This document shows, piece by piece, positions 8,272 through 15,208 of a DNA stretch of 64,000 nt. Numbering within the stretch: position 1 is the stretch's first letter; the number at the start of each line of letters is the position of its first letter. The notes under the pieces are model-generated. The model had not been told where the DNA came from. It was given only the letters and a program-made list of their open reading frames with translations, and made no database searches. Made by a program: the position numbers and the translations under genes. The DNA is from Candidatus Tabaqchalia intestinavium (GTDB lineage: Bacteria > Bacillota > Clostridia > Oscillospirales > CAJFTT01), in the NCBI GenBank assembly GCA_904420005.1, contig CAJFTT010000021.1:22538-86537 (forward strand). The letters run 5' to 3'.

Positions 8272-9474
8272 TTATGCGCCGCGCGCAGGCCACGGAATCC
8301 GAAGAATTTCCCCGGAACCCGCCACCGTCGGCGCAACCAGATTGACCATACCGATGTAGAAAGATTCTCCGTCCGTCTCAAAGCTGAGCGGATTTTTCTG
8401 GGCAGAGAAGCGCAGCACCTGCGTAAAATTCTCCCCGTCCGTCGTCTTCTGCACCACCACCTGCTTTCCGCCCTGCGGATCCTCGCAGCAGGTCAGCGCA
8501 TACAGCGCATCGTCGTAGACCAGCAGATCCCACACGACAAAGTCCTCCAGCAGGCCGGCGTCCTCTATGTAGTTCGCGCCGTTAAAGCGCTTGAGCGTGC
8601 CGTTGGTGAACCAGTTGATCCCCCGCCACTCGACGGTGCTGCAAAACGGCGCGATACGATATCCCACCGCAGTTCCGGACAGCAGGCTGCTGTCCGCTTC
8701 CCCCACAACATCGAAGGCTTGCGCCGCCTGATTGTACCGCACGATACAATGCTGCGACTGCTGCTCGCCATCCAATAAAACCAAGCCGAAAAGCCCTCCG
8801 TTCTGGGCAAACAGGTAATAGCACCGCACCAGGGTATGGTTCGTTGTATCGATGACGTCCCCCTGCGCGCACAGCGGGACGTTCGTGAAGGTCGCGCCGC
8901 CATCCGAGGAGATGAGAATCGGGGACGAGCCCGGCGTCGCGCCGACAGCGGCAAAGAGCCGGCCGTCATATTCCAGCAGGTCGAAGCAGTGACGCGCCTC
9001 CGGCAAGACCCGGTGCTTGACCCACTGGCCGTCCTCCAGCTGATAATAATTCGCGGCTTCCCAGCCTTCCCGCGCGTCGGTGCCGGGAATGGTCAGCTGT
9101 CCGTCCACCGTCAGGAACCGCACGACAGCTTCTTCTTCGACGGTATAGCCGTCCAGCGTCCATTCGCCGGTCTGCGTGTCGTACCAGCTCAGAGGGACCG
9201 GCCCTGTGTTTTCATCGTAATCCCCCGCGCCGACATAGAGCTTGCCGTCCGCAAGCTTCATATCCCAGGGCACCAGGCTCACGTCTTCTTTGGAACGCAG
9301 CAGATACTGCTCTCTATAAGGGGTGCCGAGGCTCTCCACCTCGCCGGTGAGGTCGTTGTAGGGCGTGAGAAAGCGCGACACACCCCAGGCCAGCCCCAGA
9401 ACCAGGCACAGCCCTATTGCGGAACCGATCAGGAAACGCTTCGTTTTCCAGTGCATGGATTTTCGAGCACGCAT
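8272..9474 (-). CDS. Membrane-anchored hypothetical protein, possible beta-propeller
   Basis: A 400-residue protein with a basic N-terminus and one transmembrane segment (about residues 13-35, FLIGSAIGLCLVLGLAWG) and no lipobox, so the bulk is probably extracytoplasmic and anchored. The rest has recurring beta-rich blocks with W/Y, G and D (DGKLYVGAGDYDE, ILISSDGGATFTNV, KTTDGENFTQVL). SSDGG and TTDGENF resemble BNR/sialidase Asp-box repeats and suggest a propeller fold, but no catalytic residues were identified. AGAAGGGAG lies 9 bases before the ATG. It is 152 bp upstream of the broken DUF885 gene on the same strand. Function unknown. Confidence 0.7.
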   Translation of the reverse strand: MRARKSMHWKTKRFLIGSAIGLCLVLGLAWGVSRFLTPYNDLTGEVESLGTPYREQYLLRSKEDVSLVPWDMKLADGKLYVGAGDYDENTGPVPLSWYDTQTGEWTLDGYTVEEEAVVRFLTVDGQLTIPGTDAREGWEAANYYQLEDGQWVKHRVLPEARHCFDLLEYDGRLFAAVGATPGSSPILISSDGGATFTNVPLCAQGDVIDTTNHTLVRCYYLFAQNGGLFGLVLLDGEQQSQHCIVRYNQAAQAFDVVGEADSSLLSGTAVGYRIAPFCSTVEWRGINWFTNGTLKRFNGANYIEDAGLLEDFVVWDLLVYDDALYALTCCEDPQGGKQVVVQKTTDGENFTQVLRFSAQKNPLSFETDGESFYIGMVNLVAPTVAGSGEILRIPWPARGA

Positions 9475-9540
9475 ATCGTCTGACTCCCTTCTGCTGTTTC
9501 GCGCGTATCGTCTCTTTTGGAGTTATCGTCCAAGCCACTG

Positions 9541-9655
9541 TTAGAGCTTCTTCCTTGCCATGGCGACAATCCAGCTGCACGCCGCCAATAGACGGCGAAG
9601 GTTCAGCCTCACGCTCAGAATCACGCTGAAGATCCCCAGCGGTGCCAGAAGATCG
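9541..9655 (-). pseudogene. 3' remnant of a paralogue of the adjacent membrane protein gene
   Basis: In the frame ending at the TAA at 9541-9543 the sequence reads DLLAPLGIFSVILSV then ...CSWIVAMARKKL, which matches the C-terminal DLLHPLGIFSVILGV...YSWILTMTHRRL of the gene just upstream (9656-10345). DNA identity is also clear (9612-9650 versus 9782-9827). There is no start and no upstream part, so only about 38 codons of a second copy survive, directly behind the intact copy. This points to a partial tandem duplication or deletion between tandem paralogues. Confidence 0.8.
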
Positions 9656-10345
9656 TCAGGAAAAGGAATACTTTCTCTGCTCGCGCTGATCCTGCTCAAA
9701 CAGCCACCTGTCATACAGCCGCCGGTGCGTCATCGTCAGTATCCAACTGTACACCACCCAATACACCGCGAGATTGAGCGCCACGCCCAAAATCACGCTG
9801 AAAATCCCCAGCGGGTGCAGCAGATCGAAAAACGCATGCTGCGGCTTGAAAAAGGTGAGGCCGAAATCCAACAATGAAGTGCCTGACGCTCTATTGAAAA
9901 TTATATTCTGCGGCGCCGTATCCAAAAACCAGGAAACGGCGCAGGTGAAGGCCGGGAACGCCAGCAGCACCGCGTAAAGCCACAGCTGGGAATGCAGGAC
10001 TTCCGACAGGTTTGCGCGGAAATCCTTCTTGAAATCGAACGGATTGTGCGCCTGCAAATTCTCCGCCTGCGAATTCAGATATTGAATTCGATACGGATAC
10101 CGGGCGCGATACCACAGAAAAATCACGAGAAAAAAGAAGAAAATCAGGGCAAATGCCTGGAACCAGAAATATGGGCCGGACAGCACCAAACGCTTATTAT
10201 CGCTCGTCACGTTCGCGCCGCTCGCCTGCAAAATCAGAAGGATCGGCAATCCCACCAAATCGGTCAGGAAAAACGCCGCAAAGCTGGTAATGAGCCAGAA
10301 AAGCAGAAAGCGAATCACGGTTTTCAATCGCTGCAGCCATTGCAT
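9656..10345 (-). CDS. Hypothetical integral membrane protein, about four membrane spans
   Basis: A 229-residue protein with strong hydrophobic segments near residues 11-37, 55-76, 120-141 and 178-205, a loop carrying the polar stretch RYPYRIQYLNSQAENLQ, and a basic C-terminus. I recognise no family. The start is the ATG with GGGAG 8 bases upstream; a GTG three codons earlier overlaps the RBS. It is transcribed from a promoter about 250 nt upstream and followed at once by a fragment of a paralogue, so this family has undergone tandem duplication here. Possibly a YIP1-like or uncharacterised envelope protein, but that is only a topological resemblance. Confidence 0.65.
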   Translation of the reverse strand: MQWLQRLKTVIRFLLFWLITSFAAFFLTDLVGLPILLILQASGANVTSDNKRLVLSGPYFWFQAFALIFFFFLVIFLWYRARYPYRIQYLNSQAENLQAHNPFDFKKDFRANLSEVLHSQLWLYAVLLAFPAFTCAVSWFLDTAPQNIIFNRASGTSLLDFGLTFFKPQHAFFDLLHPLGIFSVILGVALNLAVYWVVYSWILTMTHRRLYDRWLFEQDQREQRKYSFS

Positions 10346-10599
10346 AAACAACACTCCCTTTTCTATCCATCTGTCCGTCTCTGTTTTCGTCCATTTTCAC
10401 ACCCAAGAATACATCGCTTCTCCCCGGTCGGGCCGGGCGGCCCGCGTTCCGCGCATTTCTTGCTGCCCCCAGCGCCCGGAGCCGCCTGCACAGCCTGCGC
10501 CGCGGCAATGCGCGAAAAGCGCTGTACCCAGCGGCCGCAGCATATAGAGGGGCGCAACCGCAACGCAAATTTTTCCCATATTTATATATATTTTGGAAT

Positions 10600-10629
10600 T
10601 ATATTACCACTAAATGTTCTATTTTGTCA
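10600..10629 (-). promoter_or_regulatory. Predicted promoter of the small membrane protein gene
   Basis: Minus strand TTGACA, 18 bases, TAATAT in an AT-rich patch. It implies a leader of about 250 nt before the ATG at 10345. Confidence 0.65.
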
Positions 10630-11185
10630 AGTTTTTCTTTCATTTTTATTTATTTTTCTTGCGTTTTTGAAGAAAAGTTGGAAGTATTCGCGTGATATCT
10701 TTTTCATCGCGCCGCAAATCCTGGCAATTTTTCGCAGTGCGCTGTCCAACTTTGCAAAAAAAGCTCGGCGCCGCCAACGCCCCGCAGGCGGCAAGCATTG
10801 CTTGCTCCGGGCATAGTCGCGCGCAAACGCGCAACGCGCTCCCGCGTCGGCGGCGGGCGTTCCTCCCTGCGGAAAACGCCGGCTCCCCTTCCCTGTGGGA
10901 ACAGGTCGCGACCGTGCGTGCAAAAGCGAATTTTCCCCGCAGAAAGCATCGCAGCAATCGCGAGCGCAGTCCGATTGCCGACAGCGCGGCGCGCGCCGGG
11001 GCGGCCAGACCGGCGGCGCCCGGTCGCCCCTGCCAGAACGAACCGGCGGAAACGTCGGCAACGCCGATCATGCATCGCGCCCCGTTCGAGGAATCGCCCG
11101 GATTTGTACGGTAAATTTCATAAAAATCCTGCTGTGGCAGCCGCGCAATCTGAGCATTTTCACAAAAATTTATTATTTTTCCCTC
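10630..11185. other. Gene-free GC-rich divergent spacer
   Basis: Lies between the minus-strand promoter at 10600 and the plus-strand promoter at 11186. It is GC-rich with short motifs recurring roughly every 30-60 bases (CCTGCGGAAAACGCC, CCCGCAGAAAGC). No ORF with an RBS and no recognisable RNA was found. Confidence 0.5.
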
Positions 11186-11214
11186 TTGACTTTTCCCCGA
11201 TCGGCTTGCATAAT
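11186..11214 (+). promoter_or_regulatory. Predicted sigma-A promoter of the GH172 gene
   Basis: TTGACT, 17 bases, CATAAT, in an AT-rich stretch. The ~190-nt leader that follows contains palindromes (TATG..GTATACATA near 11263-11284) and a 9-bp inverted repeat TTTATGATC/GATCATAAA flanking about 40 bases (11316-11380), plausible operator or leader structures for sugar-responsive control. Confidence 0.65.
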
Positions 11215-11414
11215 AGTATCGTATCGCTGATAACAATAAATTCACCATATTGGAACAGTTTATTCAAAATATGTTGTATACATAAATTTGTTTGGTACAA
11301 AATTCCAGTGTGTTTATGATCTTCGCAGCGCCCCCAACTTCTGCAATCGCAACGCCACAAGCGTTCCGATCATAAAGCAAATAAAAAAACAACCGTCATA
11401 AGGAGGAAACAAAC

Positions 11415-12482
11415 ATGCTTGGAGATCTCACCCCTTTGAGCAAAATCCGTCAGAACGTGCAGACGCGTTCCATCAGCGCGGAGAACTTCACCGGTGCCAA
11501 GGGCGGCGGTGCGCAGGCCACGGAGGGCATGGGCGCGGACGCCGCGCGCGAGCTGGGAAAGGGCTGGAAAATTTCCCCCTGCATCGTGGTCGGCCCCGGC
11601 CAGACCGTGACGCTCGCGGAAATCGACGGACCTGGCATCATCAAACACATCTGGATGACCGAGAGCTGCGCGCGCAACCGCGCGATGATCCTGCGCATGT
11701 ATTGGGACGACCAGGAGGAGCCTTCTGTGGAGACGCCGCTGGGCGACTTTTTCGCCAGCGCCGACCTGCAGGAATTCTCGCAGCTGACGTCGCTGGCCGT
11801 GTGCATCAACCCCCTGCGCGCGCTCAACTGCTATTGGGAAATGCCGTTTTATAAAAAGGCGCGCATCACCATCGAGAACATCGACCATGAAGGCACGTTC
11901 CTGTTCTACCAGATCGATTACCAGCTGCAGGATCTGGAGCCGGGTTATGGGTATTTCCATGCGCAGTTCCGCCGCTCCAACCCCCTGCCCTATAAGCAGG
12001 ATCACGTCATTCTAGACGGCGTGCGCGGCAAGGGCCAATATGTGGGCACCTACATGTTCTGGGGCGTCAACAACAACGGCTGGTGGGGCGAAGGCGAAGT
12101 CAAATTCTTCATCGACGGCGACAAGGAATACCCCACCATCTGCGGCACCGGGACGGAGGACTATTTCTGCGGCTCGTATGACTTCGAGGTGGCGGGCAAA
12201 TACGTCACCTACTGCACGCCTTACGCCGGACTCGCGAAGGTCACGAAAACCGACGGGACTTACAAGTGCCAGCAGCGCTTTTCGATGTACCGCTGGCATA
12301 TCTGCGACCCGATCTATTTCGACTCCGACCTGCGCGTGACGACGCAGGCGCTGGGCTGGCGGTCGAATCACCGCTATCTGCCGCTGCAGGATGACATCTC
12401 TTCCGTGGCCTACTGGTACCAGGATACGCCCGCGCCGAGCGGCTCCGTGCTGGGCACGAAGGACGATCTGGAGATCATCTGA
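11415..12482 (+). CDS. GH172 (DUF2961) family glycoside hydrolase
   Basis: A 355-residue cytoplasmic protein without signal peptide, at the family's usual length. GH172/DUF2961 enzymes act on alpha-D-fructofuranosides, difructose dianhydrides or alpha-D-arabinofuranosides and assemble as trimers or hexamers of jelly-roll units. Matching features are GPGIIKHIWMT, the conserved acidic stretch GTGTEDYFCGSYDF (about residues 244-257) and YKCQQRFSMYRWHI. AAGGAGG sits 8 bases before the ATG. It is monocistronic, with its own promoter and a strong terminator. The cytoplasmic location implies its substrate is imported; no sugar transporter is adjacent. The exact substrate cannot be read from sequence. 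Confidence 0.85.
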   Translation: MLGDLTPLSKIRQNVQTRSISAENFTGAKGGGAQATEGMGADAARELGKGWKISPCIVVGPGQTVTLAEIDGPGIIKHIWMTESCARNRAMILRMYWDDQEEPSVETPLGDFFASADLQEFSQLTSLAVCINPLRALNCYWEMPFYKKARITIENIDHEGTFLFYQIDYQLQDLEPGYGYFHAQFRRSNPLPYKQDHVILDGVRGKGQYVGTYMFWGVNNNGWWGEGEVKFFIDGDKEYPTICGTGTEDYFCGSYDFEVAGKYVTYCTPYAGLAKVTKTDGTYKCQQRFSMYRWHICDPIYFDSDLRVTTQALGWRSNHRYLPLQDDISSVAYWYQDTPAPSGSVLGTKDDLEII

Positions 12483-12546
12483 CCGGCCGGCAGCGCCGCT
12501 GCACACGAAGGCAGCAGCGTGAGAGAACCTCCTTCGCATAAAGCTC

Positions 12547-12594
12547 CGCCCCCGCATCCGGCAGCAATACGCTGCTGGGTGCGGGGGCGTTTTT
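12547..12594 (+). terminator. Rho-independent terminator of the GH172 gene
   Basis: Stem CGCCCCCGCATCC pairing with GGGTGCGGGGGCG, with an inner GCAGC/GCTGC helix, followed by TTTTT. It starts about 65 bp after the stop codon. Confidence 0.9.
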
Positions 12595-12794
12595 CGGCCG
12601 GGCCGGCGCCGCCGAGGCCGGCAACGCCGCGCACCGCAGCAAGGCTGGGCTGCAGCGCCGCGGGGATGCGGTTCTCCCTGCCGGCGCGGAGTCTTCGGCC
12701 GGTGGGCAGGACCGCAGCGCCCCAGGAACACGGCCGGCAGGATGTCCCCGGCAGGGAGAGGCCGCAGCGGAGCGCGCCGCGGCATATGGCGTTT
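12595..12794. other. GC-rich gene-free stretch
   Basis: Part of the gap 12483-13467, which contains the GH172 terminator, this unassigned GC-rich stretch, two periodic repeat arrays (12795-13165) and a hairpin at 13186-13227. No ORF with an RBS was found in it. Confidence 0.5.
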
Positions 12795-13000
12795 GCGCCA
12801 AGCGCGGGTAGGCGGCCGCGATTCCGGTCCGCATGTGCCGTCCGTTTTGACGGTTCACCCGAGCGCAGGTAGGCGGCGATTTTTGACGGTCTACGCCAGG
12901 GGGAAATCCAAGGGTTGCGCCAAGCGCGGGTGGACGGCGGCGTTCCAGCGGGGCCGCTCAAGAACACCGGAACAGGTTGCGCTGAGCGCGGGGGGATGGC
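12795..13000. repeat. Four degenerate repeats, 61-bp period
   Basis: The motif GCGCCAAGCGCGGGTAGGCGGC and variants end at 12816, 12877, 12938 and 13000, so the spacing is 61, 61 and 62 bp. About 22 bases of each unit are conserved and about 39 are variable. There is no cas gene, and the repeats are too degenerate for an active CRISPR. Confidence 0.7.
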
Positions 13001-13020
13001 GGGGCGGAAGGCAGGCGGCA

Positions 13021-13165
13021 CAGCCCCGTGCATAAAGGCGGCCCGTTTCTATTGGAGCATTCGGCCTCATAACTTTGGCCCAGCCCCGCGCACGAAGGCA
13101 GCCCCTCACGCTTCTGTGCTTTGTTCATCTGTGTTACGGCCCAGCCCCGCGCGCGAGGGCCGCCC
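13021..13165. repeat. Three degenerate repeats, 60-61-bp period
   Basis: CAGCCCCGyGCryrArGGC.GCC starts at 13021, 13081 and 13142. The sequence differs from the preceding array but the period is the same. Intervening segments are unrelated to each other. Confidence 0.7.
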
Positions 13166-13185
13166 ACAAGCAGGCTATAGGCACA

Positions 13186-13227
13186 AACAGCGGGACAGGA
13201 AACCCGCCGGCCTCCTGTCCCGCTGTT
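13186..13227. terminator. 15-bp perfect hairpin, probable terminator of the ftsK-downstream genes
   Basis: AACAGCGGGACAGGA (13186-13200) pairs with TCCTGTCCCGCTGTT (13213-13227). It lies about 240 bp beyond the DUF3006 stop on the minus strand. The following T tract is short in either direction, so the direction is uncertain. Confidence 0.6.
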
Positions 13228-13467
13228 TATGTCCTGCGCAGCGCCACAGCTCCCGCGACGCCCCGGTTTCCCGCCGGCAAGCGGCAGCAGATGCGACGAG
13301 CCGCGCGGCCGCCCGAGCCGCCCGGCCGCCAAATTCCCGCCGCGCCGGAGCGCCGCCCCGGGCGCTTCCCTCCCGCCAGGCGCAGCGCTCCGCACGGCCC
13401 CGCGGACACGGCCGCCATTGGTTCATCCCTTCCCCTGCTGCGCATTTTTCCACGCCCGGTTTTGGCT

Positions 13468-13686
13468 TCACCGCTTCTTTTTCAGCCGCTGGAACCGATC
13501 CTCCACCGCAGCGCGGCGGGCCGCGGTGCCCGGCTCGTCGACGCGCAACACCCCGTCCTCGCGGAGGAGCACATCGCCCTCGCGCGCGCCCTGCGGCAGC
13601 GCCGCGCGCGGGAGCTTCTCCATGCCGCCGTCCGTCTCGCAGACGGCCCAGTCCCCTTCGATCCGGTCAATCAGCCACCGCTGCAT
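13468..13686 (-). CDS. DUF3006 domain-containing small protein
   Basis: A 72-residue protein with the family pattern: IDRIEGDWAVCE at the start, LPRAALPQGAREGDVL in the middle and a basic helical tail ending LKKKR. DUF3006 proteins typically sit beside metallo-beta-lactamase-fold ComEC-like hydrolases, and such a gene lies two positions upstream (14202-15107). It is 12 bp downstream of the VOC gene, so they are co-transcribed. Role unknown; it is probably an accessory or small beta-barrel partner. Confidence 0.85.
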   Translation of the reverse strand: MQRWLIDRIEGDWAVCETDGGMEKLPRAALPQGAREGDVLLREDGVLRVDEPGTAARRAAVEDRFQRLKKKR

Positions 13687-13698
13687 CGCGCCGCCTCC

Positions 13699-14100
13699 TC
13701 ATTCACGGTCAAGCGTGCGCTGGATGCCGTCGGGCTGCATCTGCATCAGCTCGATGCGGTTGCCGTCCGGATCGGCCAGCCACGCCTGATAGTTGCCATC
13801 CTCGCCGAGCGAAACGTCGCCCACTTGCACGCCCAGCGCTCGCAGCCGGGCGACCTCCTGCTCAATCTCCGTCACCTGCAGGCACAGGTGGGAGAAGCAC
13901 TGCTTCTCCCGCTGCGCCGCCTCCTTCTCCGGGAACAGCTCAATATACTGCCCGTGGCTGACGCGCAGATACACCAGCCACGGCGCGTCGTCGCTCCCGA
14001 GGTGGAACAGCCGCCGCAGCCCCAGCTTCTGCATATAAAATTCCAGCGCCGTGTCCAGATCCCGGACGCAAAACGCCAGATGCCCGATCCCCTGAATCAT
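13699..14100 (-). CDS. VOC (glyoxalase/bleomycin resistance fold) family protein
   Basis: A 133-residue vicinal-oxygen-chelate protein. GIGHLAFCVRDLDTALEFY opens the first beta-alpha-beta-beta-beta unit with a metal-ligand His, and SHLCLQVTEIE plus WLADPDGNRIELMQ form the second with the conserved DPDGNRIE. The family includes lactoylglutathione and methylglyoxal lyases and many uncharacterised members; the four metal ligands look compatible with H, E, H, E. The start at 14100 is chosen because AAAGGAG lies 10 bases upstream; longer in-frame starts lack an RBS. It is inserted between the usual MBL/DUF3006 pair. Confidence 0.85.
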   Translation of the reverse strand: MIQGIGHLAFCVRDLDTALEFYMQKLGLRRLFHLGSDDAPWLVYLRVSHGQYIELFPEKEAAQREKQCFSHLCLQVTEIEQEVARLRALGVQVGDVSLGEDGNYQAWLADPDGNRIELMQMQPDGIQRTLDRE

Positions 14101-14201
14101 GACAGAACCGCTCCTTTCCATACCCGCAGCGGCAAGCTGACGCACTCCGCGCGCCCACTTGACTTCCCGCCGCTGCCGCGCCGTTTGTCAATTGTTTTGC
14201 C

Positions 14202-15107
14202 TCACGCCGCGCCGGCCTGCGTGGTGAACGTCACGCCGTTGCCCTGTGTGCTGGCGACGACCGTCCCGTCCTCATCCGTGCGGAACACCTCGGTCCCCAG
14301 CGCCGCGAGACGCTCGAGCGTCTCTGCATGCGGATGGCCGTAGCTGTTGCCCTCGCCGCACTGGATGACGGCGTATTGCGGCCGGATGGCAGCGAGGAAT
14401 TCCTCTTCATTATTCTCGGCGCTGCCGTGATGCGCCACTTTATAGACCGTCGAGCGCAGCGTGCGCCCCGAAGCGAGCATTTCGCCGTTGGGGATTTTGC
14501 CGCTGTCGCCGGTGAACAGGAAGCTGTCCGCGCCGTATTCTACACGCAGCGCGATGGAATAATCATTCAGATCGCTGTAATCGTTTCTTTGCGGCGAGAG
14601 GATCGTGAAGGTCGCGCCGCCGAGCGTATATTCTTCCCCCACTTCCGGGATCGTGATTTCGAGATTCTTCGCTTCGATCGCGTCGAGCATATCCTCAAAG
14701 GTCTTGGAGGTGTGCGACTTATCCGGCAGCAGCACATCCTGCACGCCGAACGCCGCGATCACGTCATCCAACCCGCCGATATGATCCTCATGCGGATGCG
14801 TGCCGACGACATACCGCAGCGTCTCGACTCCCTGGTCCTGCAAATACCGCACGACGTTCTGCCCCTGCTCGTTGGTGCCCGCGTCGATGAGCATCGCTTC
14901 CCCGTCGCAGACGAGCAGCGTGCTGTCCGCCTGGCCGACGTCGAGGAAATGCACCTGCAGCCCGTCGCCCGGCAGCGCCGGCGCTTGGGAACTGCCGGTG
15001 GGAAAATCCCACTGAAACGAAAATTCACACGCGCTCAGCAGCGCCAGGCAAGCCGCCAGCGCACCCGCCAGGAGCATTTTTCCAATTTTCCGCTTTCTCC
15101 ACCGCAT
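14202..15107 (-). CDS. MBL-fold metallo-hydrolase lipoprotein, ComEC C-terminal-like
   Basis: A 301-residue lipoprotein: basic N-terminus, hydrophobic core and lipobox LLSAC (Cys near 26), then a metallo-beta-lactamase fold resembling the ComEC nuclease-like domain. VHFLDVGQADSTLL, THPHEDHIGG (metal-binding HxHxDH, about residues 100-107), LFTGDSG and VAHHGSAENN are the expected metal-site motifs in order. Such stand-alone lipoproteins are probably extracytoplasmic hydrolases, possibly nucleases; the substrate is unproven. AAAGGCGG precedes the ATG. It begins about 100 bp after ftsK on the same strand. Confidence 0.85.
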   Translation of the reverse strand: MRWRKRKIGKMLLAGALAACLALLSACEFSFQWDFPTGSSQAPALPGDGLQVHFLDVGQADSTLLVCDGEAMLIDAGTNEQGQNVVRYLQDQGVETLRYVVGTHPHEDHIGGLDDVIAAFGVQDVLLPDKSHTSKTFEDMLDAIEAKNLEITIPEVGEEYTLGGATFTILSPQRNDYSDLNDYSIALRVEYGADSFLFTGDSGKIPNGEMLASGRTLRSTVYKVAHHGSAENNEEEFLAAIRPQYAVIQCGEGNSYGHPHAETLERLAALGTEVFRTDEDGTVVASTQGNGVTFTTQAGAA

Positions 15108-15208
15108 GGGGCAACCGCCTTTCTGTCCTCCCCGCCGCCTTGCACGGCGCGGGGGATCGATTGTGTCAACAGCCTCTTCCGCCGGACCGCCGCGCCCGGT
15201 CCGGCCGC

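Noticed and set aside
6176-8359. A 700-codon plus-strand open frame opposite the DUF885 gene
   Set aside because: It is a shadow of the minus-strand gene. The DUF885 motifs, lipobox and RBS are on the minus strand.
11222-11245. lac-operator-like string GATAACAAT near the GH172 promoter
   Set aside because: The match is short and not palindromic here, and no LacI-family gene is adjacent.
12012-12785. Minus-strand ORF antisense to the GH172 gene
   Set aside because: No family features, and it overlaps a gene with clear GH172 motifs, promoter and terminator.
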